A stretch of DNA of 64,000 bases, taken from NCBI GenBank assembly GCA_013298625.1, contig JAAFIF010000010.1, positions 1 to 64,000 on the forward strand, in the 5' to 3' direction. The DNA is from Myxococcales bacterium (GTDB taxonomy: Bacteria; Myxococcota_A; Polyangia; Polyangiales; Ga0077539). Of the stretch, positions 46,246 to 56,258 are shown piece after piece (position 1 is the first letter of the stretch; each line of letters begins with the position of its first letter). Under the pieces are notes generated by a model that was not told where the DNA came from, ran no database searches, and worked only from the letters and a program-made list of their open reading frames with translations. A program made the position numbers and the translations under genes.

Positions 46246-47901
46246 ATGTCCCGCAGTGGCGCGGACCGCTCGCTTGTCGGTACCTTGCCCGCCGTGCCGC
46301 CGAGCGCGCTCTCGCTTCCGCTGTTGTTCGTCTCGCTGACGACCGTCGCCGCGTTCGCCGTGCGCTTCGCGCGCGCCCGCATGTTTCGCTCGGTGATCGA
46401 CTGGTGGATCGCGCTCGCGCTGGTCCTCATCGCCACCGCCGTCCCCGCGCTCGTCGCCGCGTGGCGACCGTGGACCGGGGCCGTTTCGTTCGCAGCCCTC
46501 GTCGCGCTCGTGCTCGTCCCCGTGTGGGTCGAGCGCATCACCCAGCGCGCTGCGCGCCTCGCCAAACGAGACGCGGCCGTCTTCTTCGCCACCCTCGGCG
46601 CGATCATCCACCCCTCGCGCCGCAACCGCGCGCAGCCTCGATCGCTGCGCATCCTGCTCGATTTGCGCGCGGGACGCGAGCCCACCGACGCCGAGCTCGC
46701 CTCGCTCAGCGAAGGCAACGAGAGCGTCGCCGCGGCCCTGCGCGTGCTCGTGCTGCACGCGCGCGGTGACATCCGCGCGGTCGCAGAGGCCATGGCGTCG
46801 AGCGACGATCGGGCCCTCTTCTTCGCGATGGGCTTCGGCCTCTTGCACGTGCGCAGCGTCGCGCTGCTCGACCCCACGCCAGAGTCCCTCGTCCGCGCGG
46901 TGGCCGAGGCCTCGGCGCTCGACCCTTCGATGCGCGACCCCGACCGTCGCGCGCTGCTCGCGGCCTTCACCCTCGCGTACGCGGGCGACCGCGACGGAGC
47001 CTTCGACGCCGCAGAGCGGCTGAGAGACTACTTCGCGCCGGGCGAGCAGCACGCGGTCAGGGCCTTTGCGCTCTTCTGCTCGGGCGACACGAGCGGCGCC
47101 GAGCGAGAGGTCCGAGCGGGCATCGACGCACACAAACACAACGTCGCCGCCACGCGCTCGCTCGAGGCCATCGCGCGGGTGCTCGCCACGGTTCCGCCGC
47201 GCGACCGCTCGCTGCACAGCGAGTCGCTCTCGGACCTGGTGAGCCGTCTGCGCGCAGAGGTGCGCTCGCTCGCGGCGATCGCTCCGCTCGAAGGCCGCAC
47301 AGCAACGCCATGGCTCACCCTCGCGTGGAGCGCGGTCTTGATCGTCGCGTACCTCTGGCTGAGCCTGCGGGGCAATCCCTACGAGCCCGAGCACCTCGTG
47401 CGCTCGGGCGCGCTGCTCACGGCCACCGTGGTGACGCTCTCGGACCTGCGGTCCGTGTGGTGGCAGCTCTTCACGCACGGCCTCTTGCACGCGGGGGTCT
47501 TGCACCTCGGGTTCAACCTGCTCGCGATGGCGAGCTTCGGGCGGTTCTGCGAGGCTTTTTACGGGCGAATTCGCACGATCGTGATCTACCTCGCCGCCGC
47601 GGTCACGAGCGGGACGGCCGTCGCGCTCACCGCGGACCCGCTGCGACCCACGGTGCTCGTCGGCGCGTCGGGGAGCATCTTCGCCCTCGGCGGCGCGATC
47701 GTCGGCGCGGTGCTCTTCGACCGCGAGCTGCGCGCGACGCCGCGCGGACGACGCGAGCTCGTGGTGCTCACGCTGCTCTTCGTCGTGCAGAGCGTGATGG
47801 ATCGAATGGTCCCAGGGATCTCGGGAACCGCGCACCTCGCGGGGCTCGCGACGGGCGCGCTGCTCGGGGCGCTCTTCGCGCTCACTCGCAGGCGGCGCTG
47901 A
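46246..47901 (+). CDS. Rhomboid-family intramembrane serine protease
   Basis: A 551-residue membrane protein. Two hydrophobic segments open the protein (LSLPLLFVSLTTVAAFAVRF, then VIDWWIALALVLIATAVP). A long cytoplasmic or periplasmic helical region (about 120-370), with TPR-like alternation, follows. The C-terminal 180 residues are the rhomboid core: WWQLFTHGLLHAGVLHLGF, VGASGSIFALGGA (GxSG, catalytic Ser) and GTAHLAGLATGAL (catalytic His). The extended helical insert is unusual among bacterial rhomboids. The start at 46246 avoids overlap with the neighbouring gene; GTG at 46216 is an alternative. Substrate is unknown. Confidence 0.85.
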   Translation: MSRSGADRSLVGTLPAVPPSALSLPLLFVSLTTVAAFAVRFARARMFRSVIDWWIALALVLIATAVPALVAAWRPWTGAVSFAALVALVLVPVWVERITQRAARLAKRDAAVFFATLGAIIHPSRRNRAQPRSLRILLDLRAGREPTDAELASLSEGNESVAAALRVLVLHARGDIRAVAEAMASSDDRALFFAMGFGLLHVRSVALLDPTPESLVRAVAEASALDPSMRDPDRRALLAAFTLAYAGDRDGAFDAAERLRDYFAPGEQHAVRAFALFCSGDTSGAEREVRAGIDAHKHNVAATRSLEAIARVLATVPPRDRSLHSESLSDLVSRLRAEVRSLAAIAPLEGRTATPWLTLAWSAVLIVAYLWLSLRGNPYEPEHLVRSGALLTATVVTLSDLRSVWWQLFTHGLLHAGVLHLGFNLLAMASFGRFCEAFYGRIRTIVIYLAAAVTSGTAVALTADPLRPTVLVGASGSIFALGGAIVGAVLFDRELRATPRGRRELVVLTLLFVVQSVMDRMVPGISGTAHLAGLATGALLGALFALTRRRR

Positions 47902-48163
47902 AAGAGATCCACCGCGAACCGCTTGCGCGTTGAGCGCAGCGTTGATGCTGCAGACGCGCGCAGCGAGTGCGGCGGCACGCGCAATGGACGGGCTCAGCGA
48001 GCGTCGAGCAGGGACAGCGATCGCAGCGACGCGCAACGATCGCTCGACGGGGTGTTGGCGCGGATCGTGAACAGCGAGCCAGCGCGGACATGCGGCCATT
48101 TCACAAATCAATTCAACGATTTGCGGGCCGCGACCCATCAACCCCGTCATCGCTGGAGAGAAC

Positions 48164-51100
48164 ATGAATCGAAGTCGCTTCTCTTGGATGTTGAGCGCAG
48201 CCGCGATGGTCGCGGCGTGCACGAGCCCGCCTCCGCCGACGCCAGACGCGACGAGCGACGGGGGCACGGACGCGTCTGCGCCCATGGATGGGACGATGGA
48301 CGCGCCGTCCTGCGCAGCCGGCCAACTGCTGTGCGGCGCGCGGTGCATCGACGTGAGCGCGAGCAACGACCACTGCGGCGCCTGTGGAAACGCCTGCGCC
48401 TCGGGTCAGCGCTGCGCCATGGGCGCGTGCGTCGCGGCCATGGCGTGCCCCGAAGGGCAGACGGACTGCGGCGGAGCGTGCGTGGACACCAAGACCAACG
48501 CGGCCCACTGCGGCGCGTGTGGCAACCCGTGCGCCGCCGGGCAGAGCTGCGCTGCTGGACAGTGCGCGGCGACCCCGTGCGGGGCGGGCGAAGTCCGCTG
48601 CGGCGCGAGCTGCGTCAACACGCAGAGCGACGTGAACCACTGCGGAGCGTGCGGCGCGATGTGCCCCATGGGGCAGATGTGCGCGGCGGGCGCGTGCGTT
48701 CCTGCGACGGTCGTGTGCAGCGGGACGCAGACCAACTGCAGCGGCGTGTGCGTCGAGCTCGCGACGAGCCGCGATCACTGCGGCGCCTGCGGCCGCGCGT
48801 GCGCGAGCGGACAGAGCTGCGCGGCGTCCAACTGTACGGGCGCCATCGTGTGCGGCGCGGGGCAGACGCTCTGCGGCGCGACGTGCGCCGACGTCCAAGC
48901 AGACCCGATGCACTGCGGAGCGTGCGGCAACGCGTGCGCGGCGAGCGAACGCTGCCTCACCGGCGCGTGCGTTCCCGCGAGGCCGACGTGCGCCGCGGGG
49001 CAGACCGACTGCGCGCCGAGCGCTCCTGCGCCGAGCTGCGTCGACCTGCAGACGAGCGCGACGAGCTGCGGCGCCTGCGGCGCTGCCTGCGGCGCAGGGC
49101 TCACCTGCGCTGCAGGACGCTGCGTGTGCGCAGGGTCGCAGACGCTCTGCGGCCGCACGTGCATCGACACGCAGACGGACAACAGCAACTGCGGCGCGTG
49201 CAACAACGTCTGCGCGGGCGGGACGACCTGTCAGGCCGGCGCGTGCCGCTGCGCGACCGGTGAGGGTCTCTGCGGGACTCCCGCGATCTGCGTGGATCTT
49301 CGCTTCGACTCGGCCAACTGCGGCTCCTGCGGGACCGCGTGCGGCGGCGGGACCACGTGCCGCTCGGGCGCGTGCGTGTGCCCGTTGAGGCAGACCGCCT
49401 GCGGGACGCCGGCCACCTGCGTCGACACGCAGACGGATCGCCTCAACTGCGGCGCCTGCGGGCGCGCGTGCGCGTCGGGACAGTCGTGCGTCGCAGGGGT
49501 GTGCGCGTGCCCCGCGGGACAGACGATGTGCGGGGTCGGACCGCGATCGCGATGTGCAAATTTGCAGACCGACAGCAGCAACTGCGGCGCCTGCGGAACG
49601 GTGTGCGCCGCGGGGACGAGCTGCAGCGCGGGGACCTGCAGAGGGGTTCCGCCGGTCAACGACGCGCGCACGGGGGCGATCGCGATCTCGATCTCGGCGA
49701 GCGCGCCGAGGATGGTGATCAACGCAGACACCACCAGCGCGCGGCACGACGTCGACGGCCCCGCCGGCTGCGCGTGCACGCTCGGCAACGACGTGTTCTA
49801 TCGCTTCACGCTCACGCAGAGCGAGATCGTGATGGCATCGACGGTCGGCGCGAGCTGGGACACTGCGCTCTTCTTGCTCGACGCCGCGGGCGCAGCGATC
49901 ACCGCGCCGAGCGGCTTCACCGCGTGCAGCGACGACGCGCGCGAGTGCGGATACACCGGAGCAGGGTCGCTGGTCGTCTCGAAGCTCTCGCCGGGGACGT
50001 ACTTCTTGGTGCTCTCTGGCTGCAGCGCGGGCGCGGCGGCGATCGAGTTTCAGCACTTGCCAGCGGGCAACGGCGCGCCGGTCCGCATCGCGCCGGACGC
50101 GAGCACGCGCTCGCTGTCCACGACCACCGCGGGGACCGGAGCGATCAACGCAGCGTGCTGCTCGGGAGGCCCCGAGACGGCGCACTGGTGGCTCACGTGC
50201 CCGAACACCGCGGCCACGACGTTCAACAGCAGCAGCTGCTCGCCCGCGAACGGCGTCAACACCGCGAGCTACGACATCTCGCTCTCACAGAGCAGCGCGC
50301 TGCGCACGCCGGTCACCACGTGCAACGATGACGCGGGATTCGTGTGCGGTTCTGGCTCGGACGTGAGCGCGACGATCCCCGCGACCGCCGCGAACCAGCT
50401 CGGGCTCAACACGCTCGTCGTCGACTCTTGCTCGGCGGCCGGCAACAGCACGGTGTTCTACACCCTCGCCAACTGCGCCAGCGGGACGCGCTGCGGAACC
50501 AGCTGCGTCGACACGCTCAACGACTCGAACAACTGCGGCGGCTGCAACCGCCGCTGCGCGAGCGGAACGCGCTGCGTCGCCTCGGCGTGCGTCGCGACCG
50601 TCGCCAACGACGAGCGGGCGCGCGCGACGGTGATCGACATGGCCCAGCCGTGGGCCACGTTCAGCGTCGACACGTCGTTGGCGCGCAACGACACGTCGGG
50701 CATCTGCGGCTGCACGACGGGGCGCGACGTGTTCTACCGCTTCACGTTGACGCGCACGGAGCTCGTGTACGCGCACACGATCGGCTCGGCGTTCGACACG
50801 TCGTTGTTCTTTCAGAACGCGAGCGGCGCGAACCTCGTCGCGCCTGGAATCAGCACCGGCGCCGTGTGCAACGACGACAACGGGCTCTCTGGCTGCACGA
50901 CCGGCGCCCAATCGCAGGTGCTCGCGAAGCTCAACGCTGGCACGTACTACCTGGTGCTCTCCGGCTGCAGCTCAGGCAACGCGTTCGTTCACGTGCAACA
51001 CCTCGCGGTCGGCAACGGCCCGACGACGTTCTTGCCCGCGGGGAGCAGGGTGATGACCGGCACCACGTCGGGGACAGGGCTCGTGAGCACCGCCTGCTGC

Positions 51101-51379
51101 TCGAGCGGCCCCGAGGACACGTACTACTGGCACACGTGCGGAGGGTTCACTGGCGGCGCGTTCACCGCGTCCACTTGCGGGCGCGCGACGTGGGACACCG
51201 AGCTCGCGCAGGTGAGCCCGCGCCGCACTGGCGTCACCGTCTGCAACGACGACGCCTGCGGACCAACGCAGTCGTCGGTGAACAGCGCGATCCCCGCAGG
51301 CGCTGGGCTTCACGCGCTGCACGTGGACGGCTGCAACGTGAGCGCGGGCGCGTACTCCGTCGCGATCACGCGACCGTAG
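48164..51379 (+). CDS. Large Cys-rich repeat lipoprotein with PPC-like domains
   Basis: A 1071-residue lipoprotein: MNRSRFSWMLSAAAMVAAC with the lipobox Cys near residue 19. The first half is about eleven tandem units of 35-40 residues of the form C-x-G-x-x-x-C-x-x-x-C-V/I-D-x(4-8)-HCGACG (for instance GACVDTKTNAAHCGACGNPC). The second half has two domains, each beginning as NDARTGAIAISISASAP and containing NDVFYRFTLTQSEIVMAS and PGTYFLVLSGCSAG, a PPC-type beta sandwich, with one more Cys-rich unit (RCGTSCVDTLNDSNNCGGC) between. The start has ggagag upstream. It probably forms a long disulfide stalk at the surface. It is a paralogue of the lipoproteins at 4082 and 20237. Confidence 0.85.
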   Translation: MNRSRFSWMLSAAAMVAACTSPPPPTPDATSDGGTDASAPMDGTMDAPSCAAGQLLCGARCIDVSASNDHCGACGNACASGQRCAMGACVAAMACPEGQTDCGGACVDTKTNAAHCGACGNPCAAGQSCAAGQCAATPCGAGEVRCGASCVNTQSDVNHCGACGAMCPMGQMCAAGACVPATVVCSGTQTNCSGVCVELATSRDHCGACGRACASGQSCAASNCTGAIVCGAGQTLCGATCADVQADPMHCGACGNACAASERCLTGACVPARPTCAAGQTDCAPSAPAPSCVDLQTSATSCGACGAACGAGLTCAAGRCVCAGSQTLCGRTCIDTQTDNSNCGACNNVCAGGTTCQAGACRCATGEGLCGTPAICVDLRFDSANCGSCGTACGGGTTCRSGACVCPLRQTACGTPATCVDTQTDRLNCGACGRACASGQSCVAGVCACPAGQTMCGVGPRSRCANLQTDSSNCGACGTVCAAGTSCSAGTCRGVPPVNDARTGAIAISISASAPRMVINADTTSARHDVDGPAGCACTLGNDVFYRFTLTQSEIVMASTVGASWDTALFLLDAAGAAITAPSGFTACSDDARECGYTGAGSLVVSKLSPGTYFLVLSGCSAGAAAIEFQHLPAGNGAPVRIAPDASTRSLSTTTAGTGAINAACCSGGPETAHWWLTCPNTAATTFNSSSCSPANGVNTASYDISLSQSSALRTPVTTCNDDAGFVCGSGSDVSATIPATAANQLGLNTLVVDSCSAAGNSTVFYTLANCASGTRCGTSCVDTLNDSNNCGGCNRRCASGTRCVASACVATVANDERARATVIDMAQPWATFSVDTSLARNDTSGICGCTTGRDVFYRFTLTRTELVYAHTIGSAFDTSLFFQNASGANLVAPGISTGAVCNDDNGLSGCTTGAQSQVLAKLNAGTYYLVLSGCSSGNAFVHVQHLAVGNGPTTFLPAGSRVMTGTTSGTGLVSTACCSSGPEDTYYWHTCGGFTGGAFTASTCGRATWDTELAQVSPRRTGVTVCNDDACGPTQSSVNSAIPAGAGLHALHVDGCNVSAGAYSVAITRP

Positions 51380-51394
51380 CGGCTCGAGTCGCGC

Positions 51395-54300
51395 TCACGG
51401 AGTCGCGCTGGCGTCGGCCGTGGGCGCGCCGGCGTCGGTGCTCGCAGGGACCGCGGCAGGGGCGCTGTTTCCGCGCGCAGCCGAGAGCTGACGAAGCTCG
51501 TCGGGCGAGAGCGCGCGGGCGTAGAGGCGCAGCTCGTCGACCTCGAGCGTCGGGAGTCGCGGAGCGAGCATTCCGAGCGAGATCCCCTCGTTCGAGCGCA
51601 CCGACGGCCAATCGACCAGCGGCAGCGTGCCAGCCACGGTCGAACCGGGCGAACGCCAGCCGTCGCTGCTGCCGTCGAGCTGCACGGTGACCGTTCGCGC
51701 GCTGCGGTTGAACACCGCGGAGAAGTGATGCCACCGGCCGCTCGTCACGCCGCTGAACGTGAGCGGCGGCAGCTGCAGCGAGCCGTCCGGAGAGACGTTG
51801 AAGAACAGCGTGTTGCCTTGTTTGCGGAGCCGATAGCCGACGCCACTCCCGTTCGGAAGGAGCCCATGGGCGATGATCGGGAGCGAGGCCGCGCGATCGA
51901 TGCGCGAGAGGCGCTCTTGCTCGCGAGGATCTGCGGTCGGAGCGCTGATGTCCTCGATCGAGAACCACAGCGAGACCGTGTGATCTCCCTCGCCGATGTC
52001 ATGGCGATCGTAGTTGGGCAGCGTGACGCCCGACTCGCGGAGCAAGAGCGAGCCGCTGTACGGAAACACGCTGGTGTCCACGCTCATCGCCCGGCCCCGC
52101 AGCCCGCTGAAGCTCAGCAAATCCCGGCCCGAACGGCACAGCGGCCCGCCCGAGTACGGGACGTTCATCGCGCACTCGAGCGTCGCGTCGAGCGGGACGG
52201 CGGCGGGCGAGCGAAACACAAACGGCGCGCTCGGGCTCTGCGCGCGCTGGGCGAACTGCTCGTTGGGCGAGTTGCTGCACTCGGTCAGGAGCAGGTTGGC
52301 GCCCTCGTTCCACAGCTGCGCGCGCGGCGCTTCGAGGCAGCGCCCGAGGTGGTTGACGAAGCGTCCGCCGCGCAAGACCCACCGCTGCGGATCGCTGCGA
52401 TCGCACGCGGTCACCCGCGCGCGCGCGCCGGGAAACGCCAGGTCTTCGCTGTTCATCGAGAGGCATCTCCCCTCGCCGTTGACGATTGCGTCGCCGACGC
52501 CGCGCCACGTTTGCTTCGCGCTTCCATCGCAGCGCTGCAGCTCTGCGTGATCACCGTTGGCGCCGACGCAGAGGTCGGACGCGGCGACGAAGAGCGACGG
52601 CGCGAAGGTCTGCTGGTGCCCTTCGCACGTCGCGTTGACGCGCACCGAGCTCGGCCCCGGAAGCGCAGGCGCGGCTCGCGACTGCCCTGCCGGGACCGTC
52701 GTGCACTCCCCGGTGAAGTTGGCGCCCGCGTAGAGCGCGATCGGGCCGTTGTTCGCGGTGATGCGCGGTGCGGTCGAGAAGATTTCTCGTGTGAGTCTTC
52801 CCCAGCCGCCGTAGATCCTCCGCACCGACTCTCGGTTCAAGCTGATCCCCAGCGCGCGGATGTCCGCGACGTCCGAGTGGATGGTGACCGGCGTACGATC
52901 GCGCGCCTCGAGCCCTTCGTACGAAATCGTGGCGGCCGGGCCCGTCGGATTGCAGCGGTGATCGAGCCGCACCGAGCGGATCGACGCCCCGCGAGCGAAC
53001 CCGATCCAATTGGCAGAGTCCGCGTCGAGCTGAACGCACGTGCCCCGGTAATTCGGCTGCGAGTACACGGCGACCGGCGTCGGTCCGGTGCGCTGGATCG
53101 AGCGAATGGCCACTCCTGCGCGGCCGAAATCTGCGATGTCCGTCGCGACCTCGACCACCCGGCCCGCGTAGTTGGGCTCGGTGTAGACCAGCGCGGCGAG
53201 GTTGCCGGGGCAGTACATGCCGAGCCGCGCCGACGACGCGTGATCGTTGCCGACGTTGGTGTTGGTCACGTCCGCCACCGAGCGCGTAAACGTCTGGCAG
53301 AGCCCCTGATAGTGCGCGTCCGTGTACACCGAAGCGACCCCGCCCTCGGGGATGCTGATGGACGAGAGCGCATCGGACATGCCCGCTGCGTCGCGGATGT
53401 CTCCGCTCAGCGGCAAGGACAGGCCGCTGTAGCCGCGATCAGCAAACAACCGCACGGCCTCGTCGTTCGGCCACGGCTGCACGGACGTGTGGAGCGCGCT
53501 CGAGAAGGTCGGCGTCGCGCCTCCGTCGCTGTGAACGATGTTGGGACACGCCGCCTGCACGAGCCCCTCGATCGTCTGCACAGTGCCGTCGAGGTTGTAG
53601 AGCTCTTGCACGCCGCGGGCGATCTTGCGCACGAGCGTCGTCGAGCCCGCGCCGTCCGTGGCGATCGCGAGGACGATGCCGAAGGCGACGTCGCCGATGC
53701 TGCGGCACACCGCGCCGTCGAGGCGAGGCGGCTGACCGCCGGCGAACCCGCGCGTTCGGACGTTGCGGATGCAGTCGACGACGGAGTTCATCATCGAGAC
53801 CTGCGAGTTGATCGCGCCGCACACGAAATTCGCGGGCGGGATCGGGATCTGGTTGCACGGCGAGCGGCTCATCCCGCGGGTCACCTGGCGGTAGACGTCC
53901 GCGGACGAGCCGATGAGGTCGTACACCGAGCCGGGGATCGAGCAGGCGAAGCCCACGGCCACGTTGCGCGCGCAGTCTGCGGTGATCTCCCCCGCGCTCG
54001 CGTTGCCGCTCGTGTACGAAAAATCCGAGCCGAAGCTCAGGTTCAAGATCTGGTCGCAGCGCAAGCTAAAGAGGTTGCGCGCGATGATCGTGCCCTCTTC
54101 GTACGCGTACTGAACCCCGTCGACGAGGCCAGAGATCGCCGTGCCCGAAATGTTGCCCGCGCCGTCGATGACGATGTTGCCGATGTTGGTGGCCGATCCG
54201 AGCCCGCGGCGAAACTGGATCTGCATCTGATCGCCGACGGTGTTGAACACGATCGGGCTGTTGAGCACGGTGCTGGCCGTCGCGCGATAGAGAGGCACCG

Positions 54301-54619
54301 CAGTGCGCACGGCGACGTAGCCCACCGGACGACCGATGTCGTCGATCGCGACGTTGCCGAGGGTCGCGCCGGCCGTCGAGGCCGTCGAACGGATGCCGTT
54401 CCACGAGGTGTTGGCGACGTTGACGGTGCCGTTGGCGACGGTGTTCGCGGTGCTCGTCGCAGTGTCCGCGACAGCGTTGCCCGCGGTCGTCGCAGTGCGA
54501 ACGATGCCGTTGCCCGCCCGGCGCAGCCAGCGAGGAATCGCGTGCGCAGGCGTCGCCGCGCTCACCGCCGCGAACGACAGGGCAATAGCCGATGGACCGA
54601 GACTGCACCTCGAACGCAT
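51395..54619 (-). CDS. Secreted beta/gamma-crystallin, ricin-lectin and LamG-type protein
   Basis: A 1074-residue exported protein. The start at 54619 (MRSRCSLGPSAIALSF) has ggaggatt upstream and a signal peptide cleaved near AHAI. The N-terminal region, Ala/Thr/Asn rich, contains repeated TANTVANGTVNVANTSWNG-like blocks. Middle part: three beta/gamma-crystallin-like units (VRLFADRGYSGLSLPL, VYTDAHYQGLCQTF, VYTEPNYAGRVVEV, VYSQPNYRGTCVQL). Then a ricin B-type lectin trefoil (NGEGRCLSMNSEDLAFPGA and NHLGRCLEAP). The end is a LamG-type jelly roll (HTVSLWFSIEDIS, WHHFSAVFNRSARTVTVQLD). The modules suggest a sugar- or matrix-binding surface protein. Convergent with the Cys-rich lipoprotein by 15 bases. 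Confidence 0.82.
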   Translation of the reverse strand: MRSRCSLGPSAIALSFAAVSAATPAHAIPRWLRRAGNGIVRTATTAGNAVADTATSTANTVANGTVNVANTSWNGIRSTASTAGATLGNVAIDDIGRPVGYVAVRTAVPLYRATASTVLNSPIVFNTVGDQMQIQFRRGLGSATNIGNIVIDGAGNISGTAISGLVDGVQYAYEEGTIIARNLFSLRCDQILNLSFGSDFSYTSGNASAGEITADCARNVAVGFACSIPGSVYDLIGSSADVYRQVTRGMSRSPCNQIPIPPANFVCGAINSQVSMMNSVVDCIRNVRTRGFAGGQPPRLDGAVCRSIGDVAFGIVLAIATDGAGSTTLVRKIARGVQELYNLDGTVQTIEGLVQAACPNIVHSDGGATPTFSSALHTSVQPWPNDEAVRLFADRGYSGLSLPLSGDIRDAAGMSDALSSISIPEGGVASVYTDAHYQGLCQTFTRSVADVTNTNVGNDHASSARLGMYCPGNLAALVYTEPNYAGRVVEVATDIADFGRAGVAIRSIQRTGPTPVAVYSQPNYRGTCVQLDADSANWIGFARGASIRSVRLDHRCNPTGPAATISYEGLEARDRTPVTIHSDVADIRALGISLNRESVRRIYGGWGRLTREIFSTAPRITANNGPIALYAGANFTGECTTVPAGQSRAAPALPGPSSVRVNATCEGHQQTFAPSLFVAASDLCVGANGDHAELQRCDGSAKQTWRGVGDAIVNGEGRCLSMNSEDLAFPGARARVTACDRSDPQRWVLRGGRFVNHLGRCLEAPRAQLWNEGANLLLTECSNSPNEQFAQRAQSPSAPFVFRSPAAVPLDATLECAMNVPYSGGPLCRSGRDLLSFSGLRGRAMSVDTSVFPYSGSLLLRESGVTLPNYDRHDIGEGDHTVSLWFSIEDISAPTADPREQERLSRIDRAASLPIIAHGLLPNGSGVGYRLRKQGNTLFFNVSPDGSLQLPPLTFSGVTSGRWHHFSAVFNRSARTVTVQLDGSSDGWRSPGSTVAGTLPLVDWPSVRSNEGISLGMLAPRLPTLEVDELRLYARALSPDELRQLSAARGNSAPAAVPASTDAGAPTADASATP

Positions 54620-54785
54620 TGCGAATCCTCCAAACAACTGGCTCGCGGAAGCGGCGCGTCGACGACCCTCATTGACGTCGACGCGGCGACCGACCGCGCG
54701 GTGACCGTGCCCGTCTCCGACGCCGAGGGACAGCGAACATTCCACGGTGAAATGCCCTGTCAGGTCTGCCTACCAACCCACGAAT

Positions 54786-56258
54786 TCAAGCTCGGGTGAT
54801 CGCGTCCGCCGTCCGAATCGCGGTGAGCGCCGTCGCGAGCGTGCTCTGCCCCATGCCCACCGAGTCGCCGACGAGCCACAGCCCTCGCTCGACCTCGGTC
54901 GGCCACAGCCGCGCATACTGCGCCAGCCCCGCGCGCCGCGGAACTCCGCCCACATACCCCCCAGGCCGCCCCGTGAACCGCTCGAACGTCCGCGGCGACG
55001 CGCTCTCGTCGCGCACGATCGCCGCAGCGACCTCTGGGCTCCGCGCGCGCAGCGTCTGCCTCATCCGCTCTTGCACCGCGCGCACGTACGCCTCTTGCTC
55101 GCCCGCGCCCATCGCGCGCAGCTCCGCCGCACGCACGTGGGTCGAGCACGTCACCGTCCGTTGCCCGGCCTTCGCGCGCTCGGTCTCGCGTCGATCCGAG
55201 AGCGAGACGAACACGTGGTTTCCCTCGATAAACGGGCGCGCGCCGTCGAGCACCAGCTCGTAGTGCTTCGCGTGCTCGGGCAGCGCCGGATGGTCCTCGA
55301 TCACCAGGTACAACATCGCCGCGCCCCAGCCGCTCGCCACCAGCTGAGAGAGCTCCGTCGTGACGTCGTACCGCTCTCCGCGCAGCCGCTCGACGGCCTC
55401 GGGCAACACGTTGGCGATCACGTTCTTCGCCTGGATTTCTCCTCGCCTCGCGCGAACGATCCACCCGTCGTGACCGCGCTCGATCGCGCTCACCCGGTCG
55501 CTCGTGCGCACCGTGCCGCCGCTGCGCTCGATCGCGCGCATCATCGCCGTCGCGAGCGATCCGATGCCCCCGCGGACGTGGCCCGTCCCTCGAAAGTAGT
55601 AGTCCATCGCTGAGAGCGCGAAGGGCGCCTCTGCCTCGTCGCTCGACGTCTGCACGGTGATTTGCAGGGTCGCGTCCATGTACTGCCGCAGCGGCGCGAA
55701 CCCTTCGAGCCCGTGTCGCTCGAGCACCGCGCGCGCAGGCCGGCCGATGACCCGCGCGATGGGCGCGTACCTCGGCAGCCGCGCGACGTGCGCGAGCAGC
55801 GACCGCGCGCTGAGCGGCGGCAAGAGCCCGGGCTCGCGAAAGAGCGCCCACAGCGCGTCCGCCACGGTCCGCTGCTCGTCGAAGAACGCCCGCAACGCCC
55901 GCACTGGAGCCCCGTCGATCGCGCACAGCGCAGCGATCAACGACTCGCGCTCGCGACCGACCGAGAGCGTCATCGTGTCCGTGCGCAGCTCGACCATCGG
56001 GTCGATCGGATCGACCGTGACGTCCATCGCGTGACGATCGATCCACTGGCGAAATGGCTGCCCTTCGTCGAAGCCCGAGAACAGCGTCGCGCCCGCTTCG
56101 AACCGGCATCCGCCGCGCGCAAAGGTGCTCGCGCAGCCGCCTGGGTACTTCAGCGACTCGCACAGCGCCACGCGCGCGCCCCGCTCGGCGAGCGAGAGCG
56201 CAGCGCTGAGCCCGCCGAAGCCAGCGCCGATCACGACCGCGTCGTAGCGCTCGGTCAT
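54786..56258 (-). CDS. Phytoene-desaturase-like FAD oxidoreductase
   Basis: A 490-residue flavoprotein. The FAD-binding start YDAVVIGAGFGGLSAALSLA and LCESLKYPGGCAS are typical of the carotenoid isomerase/phytoene desaturase group (CrtI/CrtH-like). Later YFRGTGHVRGGIGSLATAM and, near the end, GLWLVGDSVGMGQSTLATAL complete the flavin site. Length and pattern fit a carotenoid desaturase or isomerase or a relative of unknown substrate. The start at 56258 overlaps the stop of the photolyase fusion by four bases (ATGA), so the genes are translationally coupled. Carotenoid biosynthesis genes are absent here. Confidence 0.82.
   Translation of the reverse strand: MTERYDAVVIGAGFGGLSAALSLAERGARVALCESLKYPGGCASTFARGGCRFEAGATLFSGFDEGQPFRQWIDRHAMDVTVDPIDPMVELRTDTMTLSVGRERESLIAALCAIDGAPVRALRAFFDEQRTVADALWALFREPGLLPPLSARSLLAHVARLPRYAPIARVIGRPARAVLERHGLEGFAPLRQYMDATLQITVQTSSDEAEAPFALSAMDYYFRGTGHVRGGIGSLATAMMRAIERSGGTVRTSDRVSAIERGHDGWIVRARRGEIQAKNVIANVLPEAVERLRGERYDVTTELSQLVASGWGAAMLYLVIEDHPALPEHAKHYELVLDGARPFIEGNHVFVSLSDRRETERAKAGQRTVTCSTHVRAAELRAMGAGEQEAYVRAVQERMRQTLRARSPEVAAAIVRDESASPRTFERFTGRPGGYVGGVPRRAGLAQYARLWPTEVERGLWLVGDSVGMGQSTLATALTAIRTADAITRA

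Noticed and set aside
51725..54799. Long plus-strand open frame opposite the beta/gamma-crystallin protein
   Set aside because: Antisense to a gene with a signal peptide, ribosome-binding site and recognised modules; the composition is typical of a shadow.
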